Of a stretch of 64,000 nt of DNA, positions 23,997 to 36,400 are shown one piece after another. The DNA lies in the NCBI GenBank assembly GCA_005656395.1, contig SRSI01000013.1, forward strand, positions 682,001 to 746,000, written 5' to 3'. This DNA comes from Strongyloides papillosus. Taxonomy: Eukaryota > Nematoda > Chromadorea > Rhabditida > Strongyloididae. The position numbers and the translations under genes were made by a program. Each line of letters begins with the position of its first letter. The stretch's first letter is position 1. The notes under the pieces were generated by a model, which saw nothing but the letters and a program-made list of their open reading frames with translations, did no database searches and was not told the DNA's origin.

Positions 23997-25390
23997 ATGG
24001 GAAATTGTGTAAGTGCTGATAATCGCAAATTTTTAGAACAGTTAAGTAGAAATGAAAATAATTCTTTGAGTGGAAGGTACAGTGAATTTAAAGTTTTTGT
24101 TAAACAAAATAAGAAGTTTATTCCTGGTAAGATTTATTTGTATTTTATAATTTGTACTTTAACTTTTTTATTTACAGGAACTTTAAGAATAGGTCCTAAT
24201 GAGATCTTGTTTATTCGTAATAAAGATAACATTCAAGTATGGCCTTTAAATTATTTACGAAGGTACGGTTATACCTGTGCTAATATCTTTTTCTTTGAAT
24301 GTGGTAGGAGATGTTCAAGTGGTGAAGGATTATTCACTTTTCAATCACCACAATCTGAAGTTATTTTCCAATTAATTCAACAAAGAATACAACAAAATTA
24401 TGAATCACAAAGGAACTCTAGAGCATCCTCAATTGTTGGTAATTTACAAAAATCATCAACATATGGAGTTCCATCAACACAATCATTACGTGGAATTCAA
24501 CCAGTTCAAAGATTTTGTAGTGAAGGAACGACTAAAAATGACTACCTTTATCCACATCCAAATTATGGGAAAAATTATTGTTATGATACGTATAATGATG
24601 AGTATTTATTGAATCGATTGTCATACTCTAATTTTCTTAAAGATCGTCCAAGAAGTATAGCTACTAGTGCGTCACATAATTTAAGAGCATCTCCCTTTCA
24701 ACCAAAACCTTATATTTGTACAAATAATAAATTGTCGTCATCAATGAAAAATTTTAATTCAATTTCATTGTTTGAAAATCAAATATTACAAGATGATATT
24801 ATAAATGAACATATTATATCCCTTCCAAATCCTTTGTCAAATACACCATATGAAAGAAACAATTTTTATGAGGGTAATTTTTTACCAGACAAAAAGAAGT
24901 ACCATTCTTATGTAAATGTCAGTATGTTGGAAAATAATGACTATCTTTTTTCAAATATTGACAATATTTATAATGGCAATGGAAAGTATTGCGAAAAGTT
25001 AGACAAAGGTACTTTTTGGTAAGTAATTCAAACAATAAATTAAATTTTGAATTTTCCCTCATTTTTTTTTATTATTTTAGTCATCCTCCAACAGTTTCAC
25101 CTTACATGTACCAATCGTCTGTTAGTAGTAATTGTTACTCTGTTAATTCAAATAATTCAACTAATACTTTGAGACATAACTTGGATAAAATAAAAGAAGT
25201 AGTTATGCCCTTACCGTGTAATAAAATACATTACAACAAAATTAACGATGACAAAATATTGAAGCGTGATAGTATATCGCAAAAAAGTAGGCCATCACAA
25301 GGAAATAACTTTTTAAATTATGCATTAATTGATTTTGAAACCACAAAAATGAAGATAAAAAAAATTCAAATAATCGGATTAATTCAATAA
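23997..25390 (+). CDS. FRS2-like membrane adaptor with IRS-type PTB domain (compare C. elegans ROG-1)
   Basis: Three exons, 23997-24126, 24178-25018 and 25081-25390, encode 426 residues. The first intron is 51 nt without a stop, so an unspliced reading is also open, but PTB homology requires its removal. MGNCVS at the N-terminus fits N-myristoylation on Gly2 plus palmitoylation on Cys4. A PTB domain (about 28-125) follows, with LRIGPNEILFI, WPLNYLRRYGYT, FFFECGRRCSSGEGLFTFQS and QLIQQRIQQN, the pattern shared by FRS2 and DOK proteins. The remainder is Asn/Ser/Tyr-rich and disordered, with many tyrosines, and ends near NYALIDFETTK, a phosphotyrosine-motif-like sequence. Such adaptors couple receptor tyrosine kinases to Grb2/Shp2 and Ras-MAPK signalling. 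The exact donor of intron 2 (GTAAGT at 25019) is chosen by consensus. Confidence 0.8.
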
Positions 25391-28300
25391 TATAAATATA
25401 TCAGAAAATAGTGCTTTATGTGATTTTTAATAACGTCCTGAAAAAACATATCATTTCTTACAAAACTTGTTTTCCTACTGAAAAAAATTTTTTTTGAATA
25501 GTTATATTTGTTATATTTAATATTCCACTATCATCTGTATTATTTTCAAATGTCATTTTAATTTGTACAGTTGTTTTATTATTATAAAATCTTTTTATTA
25601 TATAAAAATAATTTTAATAAACCATATTAATTTATTATTTGCGTCTAATATTTTCTTTCTAAAGTAGTGTAATAATCTTGTTATTAAATATTTCCTTGTT
25701 TGGAAAGAAATTATAATCAAAATTTCTCTTTCATTTTTTTTATTTACAATGGTATCATATGTCCTATTAATTGAATGATTGTGAAAATATTATGCCGAAG
25801 AATAAAAGTAAAAAATGTTGTTTTGAAGGAAAAAAAAATAATTAGGCAAATTAGGAATGAAAACTGGTTCTACCATCCAAAATGATAAAAAATTTTTCCT
25901 AAAATATAATTGTAAATAAAATAATTCATATGCCTATGGTATTTGTTCATTACTATCCTTAACATTAAAAATCACAAATCACTATTTATTTGATAATTTT
26001 TCTTTACTTTTCATTAAATGTTTAAACATTCCACAACTCATTAGTAACTTTTCTACGACATTAGTGTAAATTAATATAACTTTATTTTATTATCTTATAC
26101 ATATTATATATCTTAATTTATATTTGATTCACATTTTATTTTTAAAAAGACAATTGAGTTGTACTTTAAATTTTTACGCTTAAATCAACTTACTTTTAAT
26201 TTATCTACATATTCATTAGTAATTTTATTTAATATATTTATAAAACATCAATCTACGGTAAGATATGTTATAATTTATTTTGACTGTATTTAAAGAAAAA
26301 AGCATATATATTTTTTACTTTAAAGATAATGATATAATATATATATCTTTTTATATTAAAAGTAATATTATAAACAATAATCTTTTAGTATACTTGACCA
26401 TTACCAACACACGTCTTAACTTTTTAAATTATCTTTTAATTTTAATAAACCATAAAAGGTCGGGGGTATTTTAAAGTAAGTAGTGAGCAGAAGATTAGAT
26501 GAGTTTAAAAGATATATCTTTAATTTTAATAGTAGAAAGTTTCTTATACTTTTACTATAATATGTTGACCACATTATTATTACTAAGATACCTTCTGTAC
26601 ACATAAAGATCATCTTAATTTTAATACTTTTCCTTCTACACAATGTGTATATAAATACAACTTTAATAAGACAATTTTAAACACACTTAATTGATAATAT
26701 ATATTTAATGATAAGTATATAAGATCATTTATCTTTATACTATTTAAACTTTTTAATATTATAAAAGACCATTTAACAATATGTATAATGGTAAATATAT
26801 ATACATATATCAAAATATAGAATGTCTCTGTAAAACATGTACCTTTTTTATATTATTTATAAAGCTTAACCGAACAAATAATACTTATATTACATTGTAC
26901 ATGTTAATGAGAGGTAAGTTGATTTCTAAAGTGAAGATTATTGTGATCTCCTCCCAACTTACTAAATCTTCTTACCATCCTATAACAGACCTATATAAAC
27001 TAAAAACTTTTAATACAAGACTCATTTATAGATTGAATTGTTGTACATTCATTCTATAAGTCACTTCTCCTACTCCTTCTTTTTCTTCCATACAATGTAC
27101 TTTACTTCAATGTAATATTAAGTTTTAGGGTATTGCACTTTTTCTATCATTATATATTTATAATATCAATAAAAAATTTTTAATCGCCCATTCAATAATA
27201 CTTCTTTTCTTATACTATGCGCAATTTTTATGGTATTTTCAAATATTATACATATGCACCTTTCACATTATATTAAATTTTATATCTTATAATAATCATA
27301 TATATATATACATATTTGAGTTAAATGACTATTTAATATAAATGTCGTCATTTAATTTATAATATTTTAAAATACATATATATTTTCAAGGTCATATTTT
27401 ACTTATATTAATATTTCAAGATAATTCTTTTCCTCCTTCTTAATAATAACATATATAAGCTTATCAAGATGTATACATATATTTCATCAAATTAGTCTTT
27501 GTAAAATGTTGATTAATAGTATAGAGAGAGTATTTATTTAACTGTAATCGCCTTCATTTCCCTAGCTTTTTTATTACATTTCACATTTTGTTAAACTTTT
27601 ATTCATATATTGATCCTGATAAAAGTTTAGAAAACGCCTACTCTCTCATTTTTATTGCGATCACCAACTGACATAGACACACACTTGTAAAGCAATCGCT
27701 AAGAAAAGTACAAAATTCCTTCTCTCTCTATATATCATTTATATTTTTATATTTCTTCTAATATTATAATATGAGGTCAGGATAGATAGATGTAACAATA
27801 ACATATTATCAATCTCTAGCTTGATAAATATCAAACATTTTTGCTTGTCTGTGTATCTCGTTGCTGAAAGTAATTCCTCCTCATTCATTTCATTTAAATA
27901 ATGGTATGCGTTAACACTTTTAGACATTGATTTTAGAATGTCATTTTATATATGTATATAATCTTATACTCTTTCCCTCATACAATCATATTGCATATAT
28001 ATATATATGACTGGTAAGTTTTTTCCCCTGTTGATCACATTAATATTTAAAAGATTTATCTTTTTTTATACCTCTAATATACATATGCATATGATACTCT
28101 GTGAATGATTTTATCAATGTTAAAACTATTCTTCAAATATAACAATTATCAATGATACTTTTATATATATACTCTTATTAGTCACCGTCATTATCGCAGC
28201 TATTAGAGACATTTTGATTGCTTTAATACTGTCAGGTAATGACGCTGATTTTTAAGATATAATTACAACATGAAAGTTTTTTCTTGTCTTCTCTCTCTCT

Positions 28301-29638
28301 CCCGAAAAAGTATATCAAATTTCAAGTACTTCATCAGAAGATAAAAATGTTTATATGAAAGATAATATTTAAAATGACACATTCATTCTTAAACAGTCTC
28401 TGATATCACATTTATACAATAACAATAAATTATCTTTCAAAATTTTTGGAATCATTATTATAATTTAAAAAGAAAATTGTAAATAAAATTCTTTTTTTTT
28501 GTTCTTTAAATATATATGTAAAAATCAAATAAAACAATTATTTAAAATTTATGTGTATATGTGCCTGTCTATAATTACTTTGATTTTAATAATAATATGG
28601 ATAAGGTATTTGACTTTTGTTTAAAAGTATAATGTGTATATATTTTTTTTAAAATGGTATGAAAATTAAAGTATTATTTATTTTTGTGAAATCATCTGCC
28701 CGAATATGTCAATATTCCTTGACAAAAAGTAGATAAATATATTTTTGTAAGAAAAAAATTTTTTTTTATCATAACTAATATTTTTATATTTGATACTGTT
28801 TATAGGTAAATACGCTCAAATTTCACATAGATATAAAAAGAATTCATTTCAAAGAGTTTTATTTATTAAAATCCTTTTTCATTTTTAAATTGATAAACAA
28901 AAAGAATAAAAAAGTTAATTCTCCTGTCAGGGGGTGGATAAAGTAAATGATTGAATTGAATATAATTTTTTAAGACATAATATTAAAAATTCATCTTTAT
29001 AAAGGGAGAATAAAAATGAAAAAAAATTACATCAAAGGAAAATATTTTTTGAATAAAATGTGTGATATCTTTTTCTTCTTCATAAACTTTTAAGTCATTA
29101 TCATATATAATTCCCAAAACCACTTTTCTTTAATAAATCTTCACTTTTGATACCAATTCAAGGCATCTCAAGAGAGTATCTCTTAAAATTTTCTCTGCCT
29201 CCATAAAATGAGGAAAAAAAGTTTTAAAATATAGTTTAACTATTACAAATTTTAAACTATCAAGTTATTTTTGCATCTTAAATATTTTTGAAGTTTATCT
29301 TTTTGATAAAACAGACTATATTAGTCTATTAAAAACATATATGCATAAAGTTTTGTAAATAAAAATTCTATATTTGATAAAGACATATTGTTACATGAAA
29401 GGGACTTCTTCTCTTAATCCTGATGTCAATTAACAACTTTGGTGCCAAATTACATTTTTTGTTTATTTTTGTTGAGAAAATTTTATCAAGTAAATAACAA
29501 GAGATCCATTAGAAATAAAAAGTAAGTTTACATCAGTGTCCTTTTCATAAACTTTTTATAAAATTATTTTTTCTCCTAATCTATATATTATTAACTATTA
29601 TCAATTTATATTTTAAAATTATAATAAAAAATCACATA
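25391..29638. other. Long AT-rich intergenic region hosting mir-236
   Basis: No protein-coding exon supported; frames at 26280-27059 and 27739-27927 have AT-noise composition. Contains the mir-236 hairpin at 28180-28252 and scattered pyrimidine-rich GC-richer patches (about 26900-27110 and 27530-28330) that could belong to the miRNA primary transcript or to upstream regulatory DNA of the K2P channel gene. Upstream exons of the K2P gene may also lie here. Confidence 0.5.
28180..28252 (+). ncRNA. mir-236: mir-236 precursor (miR-8/miR-200 family)
   Basis: The 3' arm at 28224-28246 begins TAATACTGTCAGGTAATGAC and matches C. elegans miR-236 over all 23 nt as I know it; the seed AAUACUG defines the miR-8/miR-200 family. 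The 5' arm (28182-28205) pairs with it: CGTCATTA with TAATGACG, CAG with CTG and TATTA with TAATA, with small bulges, closing a loop of about 18 nt (GAGACATTTTGATTGCTT). This is a standard pre-miRNA shape with the conserved strand on the 3' arm. The host transcript is not visible; the nearest downstream gene is the K2P channel, 1.4 kb away on the same strand. Confidence 0.93.
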
Positions 29639-31715
29639 ATGGGGTTGTTTACAATAAATTTTAATGTCTTTCTAATAGTCTTTTTTTTAAGGTATCGTGG
29701 ATGGAAACAATTTTTCAGAATTATGGTTCTTAAAAGATTTTTATCACCACATTTAGTATTAATTTTAGCATGTGCCTTATATATGATATTTGGAGCCTTC
29801 ATCTTCCAATTTTGTGAAGGTCCGCACTTTGATAGTCAGAAAGAGAGTAATTTAAAATTAATAGGAAATTTGGAAGAAGAGTATATTGATAAACTATCTC
29901 AAACCATCAATGAACATATCCATGCAACAAATTATTTTAAAAAATCTCTAAAATATTCAGGTAAATCAAATACAAGTGAGAAGGATATTGTTAATAAAAT
30001 TATTAATAATAATAAAATTCAATTTAATCAACTTGTTGATGCCATTTCAAATGCTCATCGTACCTCAAGACATGGATTTGATGAGGACTCCCCGACATGG
30101 GATTTTAAAAATTCATTATTTTTTACAGCAACTATGTTAACATCAATTGGATATGGGTTTGTAGCACCCAGTACATTTATGGGAAGGCTATTTGTTGTAA
30201 TTTATTGCTTGATTGGTAAGATAATACTATTGTTATGTCTTCTTATCTTTGTATATAAATAAATACATATATAATGTATATAAATATGAAATAAACATTA
30301 AGGAAATTTTTATTTTAGGTATTCCCTTAACACTAGTTACAGTGGCTAATGTTGCTAAATTTATATCAGAAACCATTTTTGTATGTCATTATGAACTATG
30401 GAAATTATGGATGAGATATAAAAATAGGAATAAAGAAAGAGGAGGTGAAGATGAGATAAAAGATTTATTTGGTGAATCAGAGGATGAACAAGAGATATTG
30501 GATCGTGTGAGGTTAATACGCTTCCCTCCAGTTGTTGTTTTTATGTTTGTTTTTATTTATGGATTATTTGGTGCATATATAGTTAAGATTAATGAAACAT
30601 CATGGACATACTCAGAAGCTTTATATTTCACATTTATTAGTATAATGACTGTTGGCTTTGGAGATTACCGTCCAAAACGTGAAAGTTTATATGTTATTTT
30701 AATTGTTGTGATGGGAGGAATTATGTTAACAACTATGTGTATGGATGTTGTAGGAAGGATGTATCTTAAAGAGATTCATTATATTGGAAGGAAACTTCAA
30801 ACAAATAATCCTTTTTATTTGATTCGTGAAGCTAAAGCGAGGAGGAGGAGAGCAGCAATGGCCAGTTTGTTAGCACAATTGGCACGTGGAATGATATTTG
30901 CACATAGAGATTACTCAGAGTTATCTAGAAAGAAATCTAAAAAAAGAATTCAAAAGAAACGACCTTCTCATGTGCTACCTGATGGTAAATTTATGTTTGC
31001 AAGACAACCACCTGATTCGCCCAGGGAATGTCAAGTTATAAGTACTTCTGCATACAGTGTTAGACTTGCTTGGGCACCTGCATTTTCAGCAGATGAAAAA
31101 GTACATTATAATGTAAGGTATCGCCTTAAATATTCTCGTCAAAAGGAGGAATCAAAGGTAAGAGAATTAAAAGGCATAGAGGGTAATAGTGCTGAGATCA
31201 TGAGTATAGAATCCTGTTCATTATATGAATTTAGAATAACGGCTGTCTCAAGGTATGGTGAGAGTAAACCAGTTTATCTTGTACAATATACAGAACCTCA
31301 ATTGTCACCACAACATATATTAGCAACAAAAATTGCACCAAATTCAATAGAATTAACATGGGAACCGCCATATAAAAAATCAAATAATGTAAAACACTAT
31401 ATGGTATATTGGACAGACAATCCATCAGCAAGACTTTCTGATTGGCAAAAAGTTATTGTACATGGCAGAAAAGTAGTCTTTCCTGAACTTAAATATGATT
31501 GGTTTTATATGTTTTGTGCCAATGCTTGTTTTAAAGATGGCCAACGTTCCCCCCTCTCTAGATCATTATTTATTAAAACTGATAAACTTGAATTTCATAA
31601 TTATTGTGTTGGACATTCGCAAACTATAGATATTATGGAAGCATTGTCGAAATCTGAAAATGCTACAGAAAGTACGCCTTTACTAAAACGCGATTACGCA
31701 TCTTTCGTTGTGTAA
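29639..31715 (+). CDS. Two-pore-domain potassium channel (TWK/K2P) with two C-terminal fibronectin type III domains
   Basis: Exons 29639-30215 and 30319-31715 encode 657 residues if the first ATG is used. The 5' end is uncertain: 29662-29691 is a pyrimidine tract ending in AAG, and TTTTTCAG at 29711-29718 precedes an in-frame ATG at 29723. The true N-terminus may therefore come from an upstream exon or start at 29723. Pore loop 1 is TSIGYG (about 168-173) and pore loop 2 is TVGFGD (about 302-307), with four transmembrane segments and a long M1-P1 extracellular loop. After M4, a basic stretch (KARRRR, KKSKKRIQKKRP) leads to two FN3 modules (about 423-515 and 518-610: CQVIS..VRLAW, YEFRITAVSRYGES, IELTWEPP, YMVYWTD). 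The tail is cytosolic in K2P topology. These channels carry background K+ current. Confidence 0.87.
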
Positions 31716-33476
31716 AAATTATCTATTTAATAAAATCTTTCTATTTCTTTGTCTTTGCTAATCCAATATAATTTATTAATGCTCTATGTGATAGTCAAAT
31801 TATAGCTTTATAAAAGGTGGACATAATTCCAATAAATTTTTATCTTCTTAAGACTAACTTTTTCGTCTTAAGAACTTTTCTATAAATCTTATTATTGTTA
31901 ACCGCCAAAAATGTTTGTTAGATTATCTTTTTATTTTTTATTTACTAATTAAATATAAAAAATTCAACAGTAAATATAGTAAACAAAACGCTTATTGTTG
32001 ATTTATTAAAGATAAAATTACAACACAATACAGTTATATATTTTTAGCTCTTAGATAATAATTTTTATTATATTATCGTTGTATGTGTAAATATTTTGAT
32101 TCATTATTACGTAGATATTACTCATGGATTTTGATAATACGTTTTAATTCATTGAATATTATTCTCTTTTATATTTATTTCGCGGTGTAAAAAAATCTAT
32201 TTATATAATCTTTAATGATAATTAATCTAGACATATTGATATCATTATCGGCAAGTATAGTAATTTTACTACTTCTACCTCAAATATTTAACATTATAGA
32301 AATTTTGTTAAAATTTTATTATATATTTTAAAGGAGATCCCTAGTAGAGAGTTTATAAGTATTAAATGATATATTTTGTATGATTTTGTTTATTCAGGAC
32401 GCATTTGTCATCGTTTACAAATATAAGTAAATTTTTTATGCATTTTTCTCATAACTAACTTTTGATATGTAAACCTTTTTTCCTAATAATTTATATCAAT
32501 TGCTGAAGGAATTTTTTCTTTATAATCCCGCTGACTGGTTTATTTTTTTATGAATGCAGAAAAATGATATATTGTCATTAATTTGTTAATTTCAACATTA
32601 TCAGTAGTGTTTTCGATTTAAATAGGTCCTTTTTTTTATCATGTTCTAATTGTCCTTTTAATACCTTGATTAATCATCTTGATAGGATATTTTAATTTAT
32701 ATTACTTCGTTATAAATGTAAATAGTTCTGTGTACACGATAATATAGTGTTTTCTTTTATTTTATTATCATAAAATGTTTTATTATTAAATCTTAAGATA
32801 ATAGCATGTACATCTAATGTATAACATTCGCAATCAAGTTTAAAATACATCAAATATCCATAATTATTCAATGACATTTAAAAGCTTTCTGATTTATACT
32901 GAGAATTCAACAACACGATTATAGAATAAGATTGTTGGAATGTGATGTATTCTTTTTTTCTTAGCATTCATTTATATGGGTTGTTTTTGTTTTATTAACA
33001 TTTTTAATGAATGAAAATTATTCAATAATTCATGGTGCAAATATGATTCATCCTGTGACCTTAAAACTTTTAGCATATTTTTTTCACTCTTAGTGTTAAT
33101 TTATATTTATAATTGATATGCGTATATATATATTAATTTTTATCACTTGTTATTTTTATTATATATTTTTATCTACGCTTAACGTGTTAAATAATTTGTT
33201 TGTATATTATGTATGAATGCTATAATTTATAGCTCAATCAAAATATCGTTTATATTTTATGATAACACATTTAGTATACATATCTTATTATTATTTTTTA
33301 AAGTGTTTCTTTAGTGCTAGTTGTATCAAAATGTGTTAAGAACTTTCTACGATATTATTCATGTTTAAACAATACATTGCGTTAGATTTTCTTTCATGGT
33401 ATTATCGATAACTTAAATAGTAATTTTACTCTTTTTTTTAGGCAGTTAACGTATGGTATCTAAATAATTATTTATT
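31716..33476. other. Intergenic region upstream of pezo-1
   Basis: AT-rich, no coding frame or RNA gene seen. At its 3' end a CTTTTTTTTTAG acceptor (AG at 33440-33441) probably defines the 5' end of the trans-spliced or spliced pezo-1 mRNA. Its leader carries a minimal upstream ORF of four codons (ATG at 33453). Confidence 0.45.
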
Positions 33477-36400
33477 ATGGTATCACCATTTGTGAAATAT
33501 CTCTTTCTTAGAGGAATATTACCATTATCACTATGTTTTGCAGCATTAATAAGACCTTGTTTTATATCTTTACTTTATGTATTTCTTGCATTGAGATCTC
33601 CTTTCGTGAAGGTCTCAAAATGTGGTAGAAATCCATGTGCTACAACATTTTTTATTTCTTTATCTCTACTCTGGACATCAATTGCTTTAATTCTCCAATT
33701 TGCATGGTTATTTGTTCTAATTTTTGTGACTGATGCTGGAGTAATAAATTGTAGTGAATCACATTGGACGTATATTTTAGCACAATTTGGGTTTATGCCT
33801 TATTTTGGAAAGAATAATTTTGAATTGGTAAGAGCATTCCTTCCTGAACTTGTTGCTTTTGGTGCATCATTAGCTACTGCTTTAATACTATGGATAGAAA
33901 GATCAAATAATGAGGAGGATGAATTAGGTATAATGATTGAGGAATCAAGTTATCAAATGGCACCTGTATCAGTCACATTACCAGTATCAGATGAAGATAT
34001 GAATAAAAAGACGCTTGTTGGTTCATTACAAACGATAACGGATGTTTTTATTACACTTGCAACAGGATTTGTATCTTGTATTCACCCTTCGTTTATGAAT
34101 TTACCTTATTTATTTTATTTTTTCTTGACAATTACTGTATGGGCATCATATCGGAGATTGGGACGTTATAGGATGAATAAGATAAAAAGAGTACTTATAT
34201 TTTATACAGCTATTCATTTTATTCTTCTGTACCTATATCAAATTCAATCTGTTTATGATTCTTTTACCAATACAATGGAAGTTGGGAGATGGTCTGTTAT
34301 AGGGTTTGTTCCTGTTTTGCAACAATTTTGTCAAAGTCAATATAATCTTCTTCCCTCAACACACTCCACACATCATATTGAGTATTTTTCAATATTAGTA
34401 TTTTATTTTGTTTTTTCACTTCAATACCATTGGACAAAGAGAGGGGTTGGTAGATTTAATAGAAGAAATAATCACCTCGATGATGATCAAAGTTCATCAA
34501 TTCATGATGAGGTAAGTTATAATTAATTTTTTATTTTAAAGGATTATGAATTAAAAAATTTACACGTTTGTACTTTTGTTGTTGATACTAAATGTTCTTT
34601 TTTTGAGATGTACCAATCCACTTCTAATGCGGAGGACTACGATTCTGCTAGAAATCCAACGGTAATTAGTTGTTAAATATGGCTTGTATTATCATACTTT
34701 TTTTTATTCCTAAAATTTTTCTTTGCTTTTTTTGTTAATTGTTAATATGTTTTTTGTTTTAGCTTCTCAATGAATTAAGACCAAGTGAAGATGTTCAGGA
34801 GGTACGATCTGGTGCATCGATTCCAAAAATAACATCAAAAGTTTATGTAAGAGAAAAACTATCAACAATTTTTCCTGGATCAAATGAAAGTAATAATTGG
34901 TTGATAAATAATGAAGATATTGTTAATGTTCTCACATTTTGTGCGGAACACTTTTATGTTATACCATTGTTATGTCTGCTTACATGGGCTTTATGTTATC
35001 ATTCGTTGATTGGACTTTTTCTATTAGCAATAGTATGCATTTTTTGGGGCATTTCAAATACTCAAAAACACTTTTTGAAATTAGCTCCATATGTAACATT
35101 TTATGTTTGCATAGTTCTAATTTCACAATACATTTTTTACATGCATTTGGAAAAATTGTTTGGTTGGATTTATGACCAAACAACAATCTCGTCATTACTA
35201 GTTTTGGGTTATGATATTAATTTACCTTCTATTCAGGTATTTACTTCACTTCTAACTAAAGTAAGTTTTAAAGTCTTTTTAAACATGTTTAATAATCAAA
35301 AAGTGTTGTAATAAATATAAATGCTTAAAAAAAATTTCATCAACACTTGAAATGTCTACCAATTCATTTATTAGTATAATGAATAATTACAAATATTTTT
35401 ATAAATATTTAAAACGTCAAGTTTAATTTTATTCACTAGTATATAAAATTTTAATAATCAACTATAATATGACCCTCCCAGATTAGGGTGTATGATTGAT
35501 TTAAAGTAACAATTTGTTAATAGATGAAACTTGATGCAATTCAATTGTTAAACATTTGTATTTTTTTATTTGCATTATTTGAAAATTTATAATATAACAA
35601 AATGGAGAGGAATATTATTATTATTTCATTTGTACATTTTGATTTTAGATAACCATGCATGCTTTAAAATTCGCTAAATTTAGTCATATGCCTTTTGTTA
35701 AAAATTTTTAGTCGAAGAATAATCGTTTAAGATATTAGGTATTAATCTACCATAATAATAAAAAAATTATTTTTATACTCAAAGAGATAGACTTTTTTAA
35801 AATTAAACATATAGGATATCAAAATATTCATATGTTTGAAGTTTTTTTTTTAATATTTTTATTTTAAATGTGGTGTATCATTAATGTTCCACAACATTAT
35901 AATCTCTTTATATTTATGATACTACACTATAAAGTGTTAAATTTATATAAAAGTACAGACTTTATAATTACAATTAAAAATGGTTACGCCAATTGATCTA
36001 ATTTAAACTACATTTTAGGGTGCATTATCACTTCCTTTATTTGTTTTATTGCGTCAAAAAGGTAGATACTCAGAGATTGACAAAATTAATAAAAACTCAA
36101 ACTTTGGAAATTATCAAGGACAAGAAGAACATAATAGAAGAGATCTTGTAAGGGGAGCTAATCGTACTTCTCTTGCTGCTACGATTGTTGATGAATTGGT
36201 AAGTAATAAATTTTTTCTGCATTAACTAATTATAAAACAAATCTTTTTTTCTTTTATTTTAGAATACTTCAACTGTTGCAAGAGCTGTAAATGGAATATC
36301 TGATTTAGTTACCAGATATTGGATAGTTTTTGTTATTTTAACTTTACTGTTGACAGGTGTCGAGAAACCTGAAAATTTTATAAGACAAGGGTTTTTTATA

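Noticed and set aside
24127..24177. Reading the first FRS2-like intron as coding
   Set aside because: It is open by chance (51 nt) but inserts a hydrophobic Phe/Leu/Ile run into the PTB domain and has GTAAGA...TTTACAG splice signals.
26905..26980. Possible second miRNA hairpin (GTAAGTTG/CAACTTAC)
   Set aside because: Only eight contiguous pairs with a loop of more than 30 nt and poor flanking pairing; no match to a known miRNA.
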